Assembly (NCBI GenBank): GCA_045593825.1
Contig: JAZNXI010000137.1
Span: 1 to 12,397, forward strand
Source: SIG299 sp045593825
GTDB lineage: Bacteria > Bacillota > Clostridia > Lachnospirales > Lachnospiraceae
Reading direction: 5' to 3'
DNA length: 12,397 nucleotides
The notes beneath the pieces were generated by a model that saw nothing but the letters and a program-made list of their open reading frames with translations, was not told where the DNA came from and searched no databases. Of this stretch, positions 7,913 through 12,397 are shown piece by piece (the stretch's first letter is position 1; each line of letters opens with the position of its first letter). A program made the position numbers and the translations under genes.

Positions 7913-7929
7913 TTGTGCATCTTGCACAA
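7913..7929. promoter_or_regulatory. Perfect inverted repeat upstream of operon promoter
   Basis: TTGTGCA-TCT-TGCACAA is a perfect 7-base inverted repeat with a 3-base spacer, centred about 75 bases upstream of the predicted start. TTGCACAA half-sites also occur at 9065-9072 and 9152-9159 around the regulator's promoter, and TTGCACA occurs at 7997-8003. It could be a second operator of the LacI-family protein or the site of another regulator. The rest of the 309-base gap between the galactanase and regulator genes is AT-rich, with T7 runs near 8004-8010 and 8023-8029. I see no gene in it and no clear terminator for the regulator gene. Confidence 0.5.
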
Positions 7930-8051
7930 TTTATAGAACATTCGTTCTAAGTTTTGCGAAACTTTCGAAAATTTTAGTGTTTTTCCAATGGTACTATTGC
8001 ACATTTTTTTCGCGTTGTTTCGTTTTTTTCTTTAGTTAATATGGTAAAGTA

Positions 8052-9044
8052 TTATATTGTCCGCAGCTTGTACGGTAACAACTGCTTTATAGCTATTTGT
8101 TTTCCTTCGATAACGTCTATAAGAGTATTACAGGTAACAAATCCCAGTTTTTTGGCATCAAACTCTACCGTTTCTACCCGGCTTGCCAGAACCGAACCGG
8201 AAACTCCTCCGTAAAAAGAAGCCACCTTAACGGAATTTAACAGATTGACATCCAGCTCCCGCAGCTTATGGATAACATGGTTACATATCATATCATCCAT
8301 ACAAACAATGCACTCTGCGTTTTTCTCTAACAGTTCCTCCACCGCCGCTTCAATTTCCGGCACCTTTTCCGCACCGAAGTACACAAGACTCATATCTACC
8401 GGAAGCCCCTCCATACGGAACGCATCGGCAAATCCGCCAAAACGGTTTCTGGTTACCACATGGGATTCGTTGCCGCCAATCATGCCCACCCTGCGGATGC
8501 CCTGCTTAAGCAAATGCAAGGTCAGTTCCTGACAGGCACTGCGATGGTCGTGGTCTATCTGAATCAGCTCTGTATCTGCCGAGCTGCCCACCGCCACCAC
8601 CGGAATATTCCGGGACTTTAAATATTCTGCCGCAGCATCTTCCACCAGTGTACGGGTAAGAACCACTCCGTCTACCTTATGATTGGTAATGATACGCTCC
8701 AGTCCTTCCAGGCCGCCTGCCCTGGTGTAGATGGTTATCACATCGTAATCCCGCTTTGTGGCCGCATCGCAAATACCGCGCATACAGTTTTGGAAAAACG
8801 GAAGCTCCTGCAGCTCGCAGTCTGTTGGTAGCATCACCGCAATGTTAAAGGTTTTGGACTGCGCCAAACCCTTGGCAATAACATTCGGCTTGTAATCCAT
8901 CTGGTCTATGTACTGCCGGACACGGGTTCTTGTTTCCTCACTGACCCTGCCCTTTCCCGAAATAGCCCGGGACACAGTAGTTTTGGAAACACCAAGATAT
9001 TCCGCCACATCTGCAATTGTTAATTTCTTTTCTACGGTTTCCAA
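8052..9044 (-). CDS. LacI-family transcriptional regulator
   Basis: Sugar-responsive DNA-binding repressor, 330 residues. The N-terminal helix-turn-helix is LTIADVAEYLGVSKTTVSRA (8-27), followed by the hinge region with YKPNVIAKGLAQSKT (51-65). A periplasmic-binding-protein-like effector domain fills the rest, from FNIAVMLP onward. The start codon is TTG at 9042-9044 behind a purine-rich AGAGAGAG stretch. No ATG in the frame lies early enough to keep the helix-turn-helix. It sits directly upstream of the galactanase operon on the same strand and has its own promoter (9114-9142). Matching operator-like elements lie just after both promoters, so it is inferred to repress itself and the operon, releasing on an oligosaccharide signal. 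Whether it is GanR-like or MalR-like cannot be told from its sequence by eye. Confidence 0.93.
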   Translation of the reverse strand: METVEKKLTIADVAEYLGVSKTTVSRAISGKGRVSEETRTRVRQYIDQMDYKPNVIAKGLAQSKTFNIAVMLPTDCELQELPFFQNCMRGICDAATKRDYDVITIYTRAGGLEGLERIITNHKVDGVVLTRTLVEDAAAEYLKSRNIPVVAVGSSADTELIQIDHDHRSACQELTLHLLKQGIRRVGMIGGNESHVVTRNRFGGFADAFRMEGLPVDMSLVYFGAEKVPEIEAAVEELLEKNAECIVCMDDMICNHVIHKLRELDVNLLNSVKVASFYGGVSGSVLASRVETVEFDAKKLGFVTCNTLIDVIEGKQIAIKQLLPYKLRTI

Positions 9045-9074
9045 TTTGCTCTCTCTCTTTCAAATTGCACAAAC

Positions 9075-9092
9075 TGCGCAACGTATGCGCAA
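9075..9092 (-). promoter_or_regulatory. Putative LacI-family operator, regulator gene copy
   Basis: On the minus strand this reads TTGCGCATACGTTGCGCA. It shares TTGCGC-N3-CGTTGCGC with the element at 7814-7831 in front of the galactanase. GCGCA and TGCGC arms also form an inverted repeat. It lies about 15-32 bases after the predicted start of the regulator mRNA, the same offset as the other copy, which suggests autorepression. Confidence 0.6.
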
Positions 9093-9113
9093 TCGGTTGC
9101 TCATCACATTTGC

Positions 9114-9142
9114 ATAATAACACCTTTTTTTCAGCTCGTCAA
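9114..9142 (-). promoter_or_regulatory. Sigma-A promoter of the LacI-family regulator gene
   Basis: The -35 TTGACG (9137-9142) and -10 TATTAT (9114-9119) are spaced by 17 bases, with a predicted start near 9107. A TTGCACAA motif at 9152-9159 lies just upstream of the -35 box and another at 9065-9072 lies in the leader. The leader of about 60 bases ends at the TTG start. Confidence 0.75.
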
Positions 9143-9199
9143 TAGGTTATTTTGCACAATTGCCATACTTAAACGATTACTTTTTCTATTCTTTTGCGC

Positions 9200-9227
9200 A
9201 AAAAAGGTCCGATACAAATATCGGACC
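9200..9227 (-). terminator. Rho-independent terminator of the unknown membrane protein gene
   Basis: On the minus strand, a perfect 9-base-pair stem (GGTCCGATA with TATCGGACC) and a 4-base loop are followed by six T. It begins 18 bases after the stop codon at 9246. It separates this gene from the LacI regulator transcription unit downstream. Confidence 0.88.
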
Positions 9228-9245
9228 CCAGACTCAAGTTCTTAT

Positions 9246-9962
9246 TTACATTCTTGTTGCTTCTCTTACATAGATTCGAATATCAGAGATTACTTCTCGA
9301 ACCGTATCCGGTCGAATCACACTAAGATAAACATTTCCTTGACGGTTTTTAATCGCCAATGCATGTTCAGCCCCATCATTAGGATACGGCTGTCCATTAT
9401 CCATTATTTTATTAGATACTACCGTTGTTTCTGTTATTTCTGAATACAAAATATCATACTTGTCAATTTGACTTTTATTTTCTAAAATATCAAAAAACGT
9501 TCTAATACAATAAATTCTGTCTTCCGCAAATAACAAAACCGATTCCTCATATATATTTGTTCTAATAATACCTGTCTTTTTTTCTACCTTAATGCTTTTA
9601 GCATCTCCTGTATCATAACCTGCTAAAATAACAGGCTCACGTTTTGAAACTTGCGCTTCCTCCAAACCAAATGCTTCCATTGCTCTTCTTTTAGCATCCG
9701 CACTAATTTCGCTTACATAATTATCAACGCAAGAAGCAGACGGTCTCCAAATTGCTAATACCAACGGAACTGCAAATAAAATACACAGGAAAGTATGTCC
9801 TGCCAGAAAAGGCAAAAGAAAAATTATGATCAGAAGTATACTTCTTTTCTTAAAATACTTTTTTACAAGTTTCATTTTTCCTTTTGATGTTTCAGACACC
9901 TTGTTAATTACAGAATCATACGCATTCTTGTACTTGTTCAATTCTTTTTCTACACCTAGCAT
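9246..9962 (-). CDS. Unrecognised membrane protein, possible PH-like cytoplasmic domain
   Basis: I do not recognise this 238-residue protein. Residues 1-40 are charged and helical, with several Lys. Residues 42-72 form one long or two short membrane helices (ILLIIIFLLPFLAGHTFLCI and on). The rest, about 75-238, is soluble. Its alternating hydrophobic strands, such as SVLLFAEDRIYCIRTF, YSEITETTVV and HALAIKNRQGNVYLSVI, end in a helix with VREVISDIRIYVRE. That layout is reminiscent of bacterial PH-like or GRAM-like domains, but this is only an impression. There is no signal peptide cleavage site. The start ATG at 9960-9962 has AAAGGAG at good spacing. It is read divergently from a small ribbon-helix-helix gene across 117 bases and ends at a strong terminator. 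The gene is visibly more AT-rich than the sugar locus, so it may be a later insertion. Confidence 0.85.
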   Translation of the reverse strand: MLGVEKELNKYKNAYDSVINKVSETSKGKMKLVKKYFKKRSILLIIIFLLPFLAGHTFLCILFAVPLVLAIWRPSASCVDNYVSEISADAKRRAMEAFGLEEAQVSKREPVILAGYDTGDAKSIKVEKKTGIIRTNIYEESVLLFAEDRIYCIRTFFDILENKSQIDKYDILYSEITETTVVSNKIMDNGQPYPNDGAEHALAIKNRQGNVYLSVIRPDTVREVISDIRIYVREATRM

Positions 9963-9990
9963 TATTTCGTCTCCTTTGTGAAAAATATTT

Positions 9991-10019
9991 ATTATATATC
10001 CTACTTTATCCTACTTTGT
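9991..10019 (-). promoter_or_regulatory. Likely promoter of the unknown membrane protein with 10-base tandem repeat
   Basis: TATAAT on the minus strand (9991-9996) is a perfect -10 box. The -35 position 17 bases away (10014-10019, ACAAAG) is poor. The spacer is filled by two exact copies of ATCCTACTTT on the plus strand (9999-10008 and 10009-10018). A weak core promoter overlapped by a tandem repeat is what an operator would look like. Confidence 0.5.
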
Positions 10020-10028
10020 GCGATAAGT

Positions 10029-10057
10029 CAATTAAAAATTGCATAAACTGCTATATT
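10029..10057 (+). promoter_or_regulatory. Possible promoter of the small ribbon-helix-helix gene
   Basis: An extended -10 element TGCTATATT lies at 10049-10057, with no good -35 box. The inverted repeat CAATT-AAA-AATTG (10029-10041) covers the -35 area. The predicted start lies only just ahead of the ribosome site AAGGAG (10067-10072). The promoter call is tentative. Confidence 0.4.
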
Positions 10058-10079
10058 GTAAGAAAAAAGGAGATTTGTT

Positions 10080-10235
10080 ATGAAACCATTAAAAACGAAA
10101 GTCAGTATCACTCTTGACACAAACATTATCGAGCAAATTAAAGAACTGGCAGAAAACGACGATCGTTCCTTTTCTCAATACATTAACCTGGTTTTAAAAG
10201 AATATTTAGGCGAAAAAAGTACGCGTCAAAAATGA
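10080..10235 (+). CDS. Small ribbon-helix-helix DNA-binding protein
   Basis: A 51-residue protein starting at the ATG 10080-10082, with AAGGAG seven bases upstream, and ending TGA at 10233-10235. The beta strand TKVSITLDTNIIEQI (6-20) leads into a first helix, KELAENDD. After a turn with RSFSQYINLVLKEYL (29-43) comes the second helix. This is the Arc/CopG/MetJ-like ribbon-helix-helix layout, which binds DNA as a dimer through the paired N-terminal strands. The C-terminal tail is short and basic. It stands alone between its own promoter and a strong terminator, divergent from the unknown membrane protein. The repeats in the shared upstream region are candidate binding sites. Ribbon-helix-helix proteins are also common antitoxins, but no toxin-like partner follows on the same strand. 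Confidence 0.85.
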   Translation: MKPLKTKVSITLDTNIIEQIKELAENDDRSFSQYINLVLKEYLGEKSTRQK

Positions 10236-10242
10236 AACAGTC

Positions 10243-10274
10243 AGCCGCACCAACTGAGTGCGGCTATTCTTTTA
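10243..10274 (+). terminator. Rho-independent terminator of the small ribbon-helix-helix gene
   Basis: AGCCGCAC (10243-10250) and GTGCGGCT (10258-10265) form an 8-base-pair GC-rich stem with a 7-base loop, followed by ATTCTTTT. It starts seven bases after the TGA stop, which supports the small gene as a real, separately ended transcript. Confidence 0.88.
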
Positions 10275-10276
10275 CC

Positions 10277-10305
10277 TTGCAGTAATATTTTATTTGCATT
10301 ATAAT
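10277..10305 (+). promoter_or_regulatory. Sigma-A promoter of the aldo/keto reductase gene
   Basis: The -35 TTGCAG (10277-10282) and the perfect -10 TATAAT (10300-10305) have a 17-base spacer. The predicted start near 10312 leaves a leader of about 35 bases. The box lies immediately after the preceding terminator, so the gene is transcribed on its own. Confidence 0.75.
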
Positions 10306-10346
10306 CAGTAATAGGAAATCATTTCTCTATACAAAGGAGGACATCT

Positions 10347-11354
10347 ATGGAAACCATCCGTTTAGGACGCACCAATTTAATTGTCAGCAAAAACGGCTTC
10401 GGCGCCCTGCCGGTACAGCGCGTTGGCATGGAAGACGCCTGCCGCCTGCTCCGCAAAGCATACGAACACGGCATCAACTATTTCGATACCGCCAGAGCTT
10501 ACTCCGACAGTGAAGAAAAAATGGGCAACGCCTTGGCTGATGTCAGAGAAAAAATCATTATCTCCACCAAAACCGGCGCATCCAATGTTGAAGATTTTTG
10601 GAAGCATCTGCACCAGAGTCTTTCTTTATTAAAGACCGACTACATTGATATTTACCAGTTCCACAATCCGGCCTTTTGTCCAAAGCCGGGCGACGGCACC
10701 GGTCTTTACGAAGCAATGCTGGAGGCAAAGGAAAAAGGCATGATCCGGTTCATCGGTATGACCAACCACCGTCTGTCCGTAGCAGAGGAAGCAGTCCGCT
10801 CCGGCCTGTACGACACCCTGCAGTTTCCGTTCTCTTATCTTGCCAGCGAAAAAGAAGAAGCACTGGTACGCCTTTGTGAAGAACAGGATGTGGGCTTTAT
10901 CTGCATGAAAGCCCTTGCCGGCGGCCTCATTACCCGCTCCGACGTGGCTTATGCATATCTTGCCAAATTCCCGGTAGCGCCAATCTGGGGTATCCAGAGA
11001 GAACACGAGCTGGACGAATTCCTTTCCTATAACGATAACCCACCGGAGCTTACCAAAGAGCGTATGGATTACATTGCAAAAGAGCGTCTGGAGCTTATCG
11101 GTGAATTCTGCCGCGGCTGCGGTTACTGCATGCCATGTCCTGCAGATATTGAAATCAACAACTGCGCCAGAATGTCCCTGCTTCTGCGCCGTGCCCCATC
11201 CGCCGGTTTTTTAACCGAATACTGGCAGGGAGAGATGAAAAAAATTGAAAACTGCTTAGAATGCGGACAGTGTGCCGCAAAGTGTCCATATGGTCTGGAC
11301 ACTCCGGCACTGCTGAAGAAAAATTACGAAGATTATAAGACATTTTTAAATTAA
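10347..11354 (+). CDS. Aldo/keto reductase with C-terminal [4Fe-4S] ferredoxin-type domain
   Basis: Predicted cytoplasmic oxidoreductase of the aldo/keto reductase superfamily, subgroup with an iron-sulfur tail (COG1453-like); 335 residues. The catalytic tetrad is intact: Asp47 and Tyr52 in YFDTARAY, Lys75 in STKTG, and His106 in YQFHNP. The barrel spans about 1-230. Two cysteine motifs follow. The first is C255-x2-C258-x2-C261-x2-C264-P, and the second is C303-x2-C306-x2-C309-x3-C313-P. They are suited to hold two [4Fe-4S] clusters and suggest electron exchange with a ferredoxin-type partner besides or instead of NAD(P)H. The substrate of this subgroup is not known to me. The ATG has AAAGGAGG at ideal spacing. 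Its stop codon overlaps the end of the convergent hydrolase gene, and a terminator-like hairpin lies inside that gene. Confidence 0.94.
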   Translation: METIRLGRTNLIVSKNGFGALPVQRVGMEDACRLLRKAYEHGINYFDTARAYSDSEEKMGNALADVREKIIISTKTGASNVEDFWKHLHQSLSLLKTDYIDIYQFHNPAFCPKPGDGTGLYEAMLEAKEKGMIRFIGMTNHRLSVAEEAVRSGLYDTLQFPFSYLASEKEEALVRLCEEQDVGFICMKALAGGLITRSDVAYAYLAKFPVAPIWGIQREHELDEFLSYNDNPPELTKERMDYIAKERLELIGEFCRGCGYCMPCPADIEINNCARMSLLLRRAPSAGFLTEYWQGEMKKIENCLECGQCAAKCPYGLDTPALLKKNYEDYKTFLN

Positions 11355-12175
11355 AATTCCATTATATTCCCGGTAGAGTTTAGTACAAACCCTTCCGGGA
11401 ATTCCTTTTTCAAAAGTTCCATTCCCACCTCTCCGGTACAATGGGAAACCGCAATGGTTTTTATTCCATGGGCTTTGAATGCTGCCACCGTTTCCTTCAG
11501 CCGTTCTTCCCCCGCTTCCACCAGATGGGTTCCTCCAATGACTGCTGCCACCGGAACGTTAAGATGTTTTTTCACATGCTCTAATATATTCACAATTCCC
11601 ACATGGGAACAGCCAACGATTAACACAACTCCTTGTTCTGTTTTTATACCCAAGGCAATTTCATCCGGAAACAAGTCCTGCCCAAATCCCTCTTCTGTTT
11701 TTACAAAGAACTTAGGATTCACTGTCTCGAACTCATTTACCCTGGCAAAGTTTTTAAATAAGTATAATGACTCCGAAAGAATCGTCATATCCTGCTCTAT
11801 ATAATGAAAGTCTGTTTCCTTCGGCTTTTCAAACGGATTACCGTTATATTTCCAGGTGCCATCCTCCAAGAGCTTGTACTTTGGCATAAAAAATTCCTTA
11901 CCAACATAAAACGGTACGTGGCTTTTGCATACGGAAAGAAACTGCGGTACGCCGCCGGTATGGTCATAATGTCCATGGCTTAACACCACTGCATCCACCG
12001 TTGACAAATCAACTCCCAGCGCCTTTGCATTTTTTACAAAAGCACCGCTTTGACCCGTATCAAATAAAATCCGTTTTCCATCTGCCTCAATCAATACGGA
12101 AAAACCATGTTCAAATTGCAGATTTTCTCCTGCTTCCGGTAAATTTTCAATAAGTGTTGTAATTTTCAGACTCAT
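11351..12175 (-). CDS. Metallo-beta-lactamase-fold hydrolase (COG1237-like)
   Basis: Metal-dependent hydrolase of the metallo-beta-lactamase superfamily, 274 residues from the ATG at 12173-12175. The metal-binding signature SHGHYDHTGG gives His67, His69, Asp71 and His72. Further likely ligands are His191 in VGCSHVGIVNI, His217 in GGTHL and His245 in SHCTG. The GCSH and SHCTG pattern matches the group annotated as 7,8-dihydropterin-6-yl-methyl-aminobenzene 5'-phosphate synthase-like (COG1237), whose role in bacteria is unclear. The frame extends to a TTG at 12205, but that codon has no ribosome site and lies within about ten bases of the predicted transcription start. AGCAGGA precedes the ATG instead. 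It is transcribed alone from promoter 12220-12248, converging on the aldo/keto reductase. No signal peptide is seen, so it is cytoplasmic. Confidence 0.93.
   Translation of the reverse strand: MSLKITTLIENLPEAGENLQFEHGFSVLIEADGKRILFDTGQSGAFVKNAKALGVDLSTVDAVVLSHGHYDHTGGVPQFLSVCKSHVPFYVGKEFFMPKYKLLEDGTWKYNGNPFEKPKETDFHYIEQDMTILSESLYLFKNFARVNEFETVNPKFFVKTEEGFGQDLFPDEIALGIKTEQGVVLIVGCSHVGIVNILEHVKKHLNVPVAAVIGGTHLVEAGEERLKETVAAFKAHGIKTIAVSHCTGEVGMELLKKEFPEGFVLNSTGNIMEF
11366..11410 (+). terminator. Terminator-like hairpin for the reductase gene, inside the hydrolase gene
   Basis: ATTCCCGG (11366-11373) pairs with CCGGGAAT (11395-11402). The 21-base loop can form an inner GTTT/AAAC stem, and TCCTTTTT follows. 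It lies 12 bases after the reductase stop codon and within the coding 3' end of the opposite-strand hydrolase. The long loop makes it weaker than the other terminators in the window. Confidence 0.5.
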
Positions 12176-12219
12176 AAAACAATTCCTGCTTCCGCTTTTT
12201 ATCAATATCTTCTATATTA

Positions 12220-12248
12220 ATAGTAGCACATTTTGTGGTTTTTCTCAA
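12220..12248 (-). promoter_or_regulatory. Sigma-A promoter of the metallo-hydrolase gene
   Basis: The -35 TTGAGA (12243-12248) and -10 TACTAT (12220-12225) are spaced by 17 bases, with an extended-type TG one base before the -10. The predicted start is near 12213, about 38 bases ahead of the chosen ATG. Confidence 0.65.
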
Positions 12249-12305
12249 TCTAATTCCCTTATTTTGTGAAGTGAATAAAAAATTCAAATTTTTTTAAAAA
12301 AGTAC

Positions 12306-12334
12306 TTGCATTTTATCGAATCATGGTATATAAT
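12306..12334 (+). promoter_or_regulatory. Sigma-A promoter of the tRNA gene
   Basis: The -35 TTGCAT (12306-12311) and perfect -10 TATAAT (12329-12334) have a 17-base spacer. The predicted start near 12341 gives a leader of about 30 bases to the tRNA 5' end. It is divergent from the metallo-hydrolase promoter. Confidence 0.75.
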
Positions 12335-12371
12335 CTATTTCGTGTTCAGGAAAAACACACAAATTAAATAC

Positions 12372-12397
12372 GCATCTCTAGCTCAGTTGGTAGAGCA
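12372..12397 (+). tRNA. tRNA gene, 5' part only, isotype undetermined
   Basis: The first 26 bases of a tRNA are visible. They are the acceptor strand GCATCTC (12372-12378), TA at positions 8-9, D-arm GCTC (12381-12384), D-loop AGTTGGTA, D-arm GAGC (12393-12396) and A26. The D-stem pairs perfectly. The anticodon lies beyond the window, so the amino acid cannot be stated. More tRNAs may follow in a cluster. Confidence 0.9.

Noticed and set aside
7743..8051. CcpA cre site for catabolite repression near the operon promoter
   Set aside because: I looked for the TGWAANCGNTNWCA pattern on both strands of the gap and found no convincing match.
9246..10235. Toxin-antitoxin pair made of the membrane protein and the ribbon-helix-helix protein
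   Set aside because: The genes are divergent with separate terminators, whereas type II pairs are almost always one operon, and the membrane protein shows no toxin family features.
11282..11302. GTGTCC/GGACAC dyad as terminator of the metallo-hydrolase
   Set aside because: It lies about 50 bases inside the reductase coding region, has only six base pairs and is followed by just three T on the minus strand.
12176..12205. TTG start ten codons upstream for the metallo-hydrolase
   Set aside because: No ribosome site, and it lies within about ten bases of the predicted transcription start. The ATG at 12175 has AGGA and matches the usual start of the family.

Overview
The window looks like a chromosomal stretch of a gut-type Firmicute, most likely Lachnospiraceae. 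The reasons are the lipoprotein signal peptides, moderate GC, strong AAGGAGG-type ribosome sites, sigma-A promoters with 17-base spacers, and a glycan-use locus built from surface lipoproteins plus a MalEFG-type ABC importer. Genus cannot be fixed from the sequence alone.

Region 1 (1 to about 9150, all minus strand) is a carbohydrate utilisation locus. In transcription order it holds a LacI-family regulator (8052-9044), a lipid-anchored GH53 endo-beta-1,4-galactanase with an Ig-like and a CBM61-like module (5778-7742), a lipid-anchored GH13 alpha-amylase-family enzyme (4146-5735), a lipoprotein sugar-binding protein with an extra C-terminal beta-sandwich that looks starch-binding (2527-4077), and two permeases, MalF-like (848-2419) and MalG-like (running off the window at base 1). 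The enzymes would cut polysaccharide at the cell surface, the binding protein would capture the oligosaccharides, and the permeases would import them. The ATPase is not in the window, as is usual for systems that share an MsmX-type subunit. A consensus promoter precedes the galactanase and another precedes the regulator. Each is followed by almost the same operator-like element, TTGCGC-N3-CGTTGCGC. This suggests that the LacI protein controls both itself and the operon. Galactanase and amylase share one transcription unit, so the true substrate of the transporter is open.

Region 2 (about 9200-10275) holds two small genes read divergently. One is an unrecognised 238-residue membrane protein (minus). 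The other is a 51-residue ribbon-helix-helix DNA-binding protein (plus). Their 117-base shared promoter region contains a 10-base tandem repeat and a short inverted repeat. Each gene has its own clear terminator. By eye this segment is more AT-rich than its neighbours.

Region 3 (about 10277-12397) holds an aldo/keto reductase with two C-terminal [4Fe-4S] motifs (plus) and a metallo-beta-lactamase-fold hydrolase (minus). Their stop codons overlap tail to tail. The window ends in the first 26 bases of a tRNA gene that has its own strong promoter.
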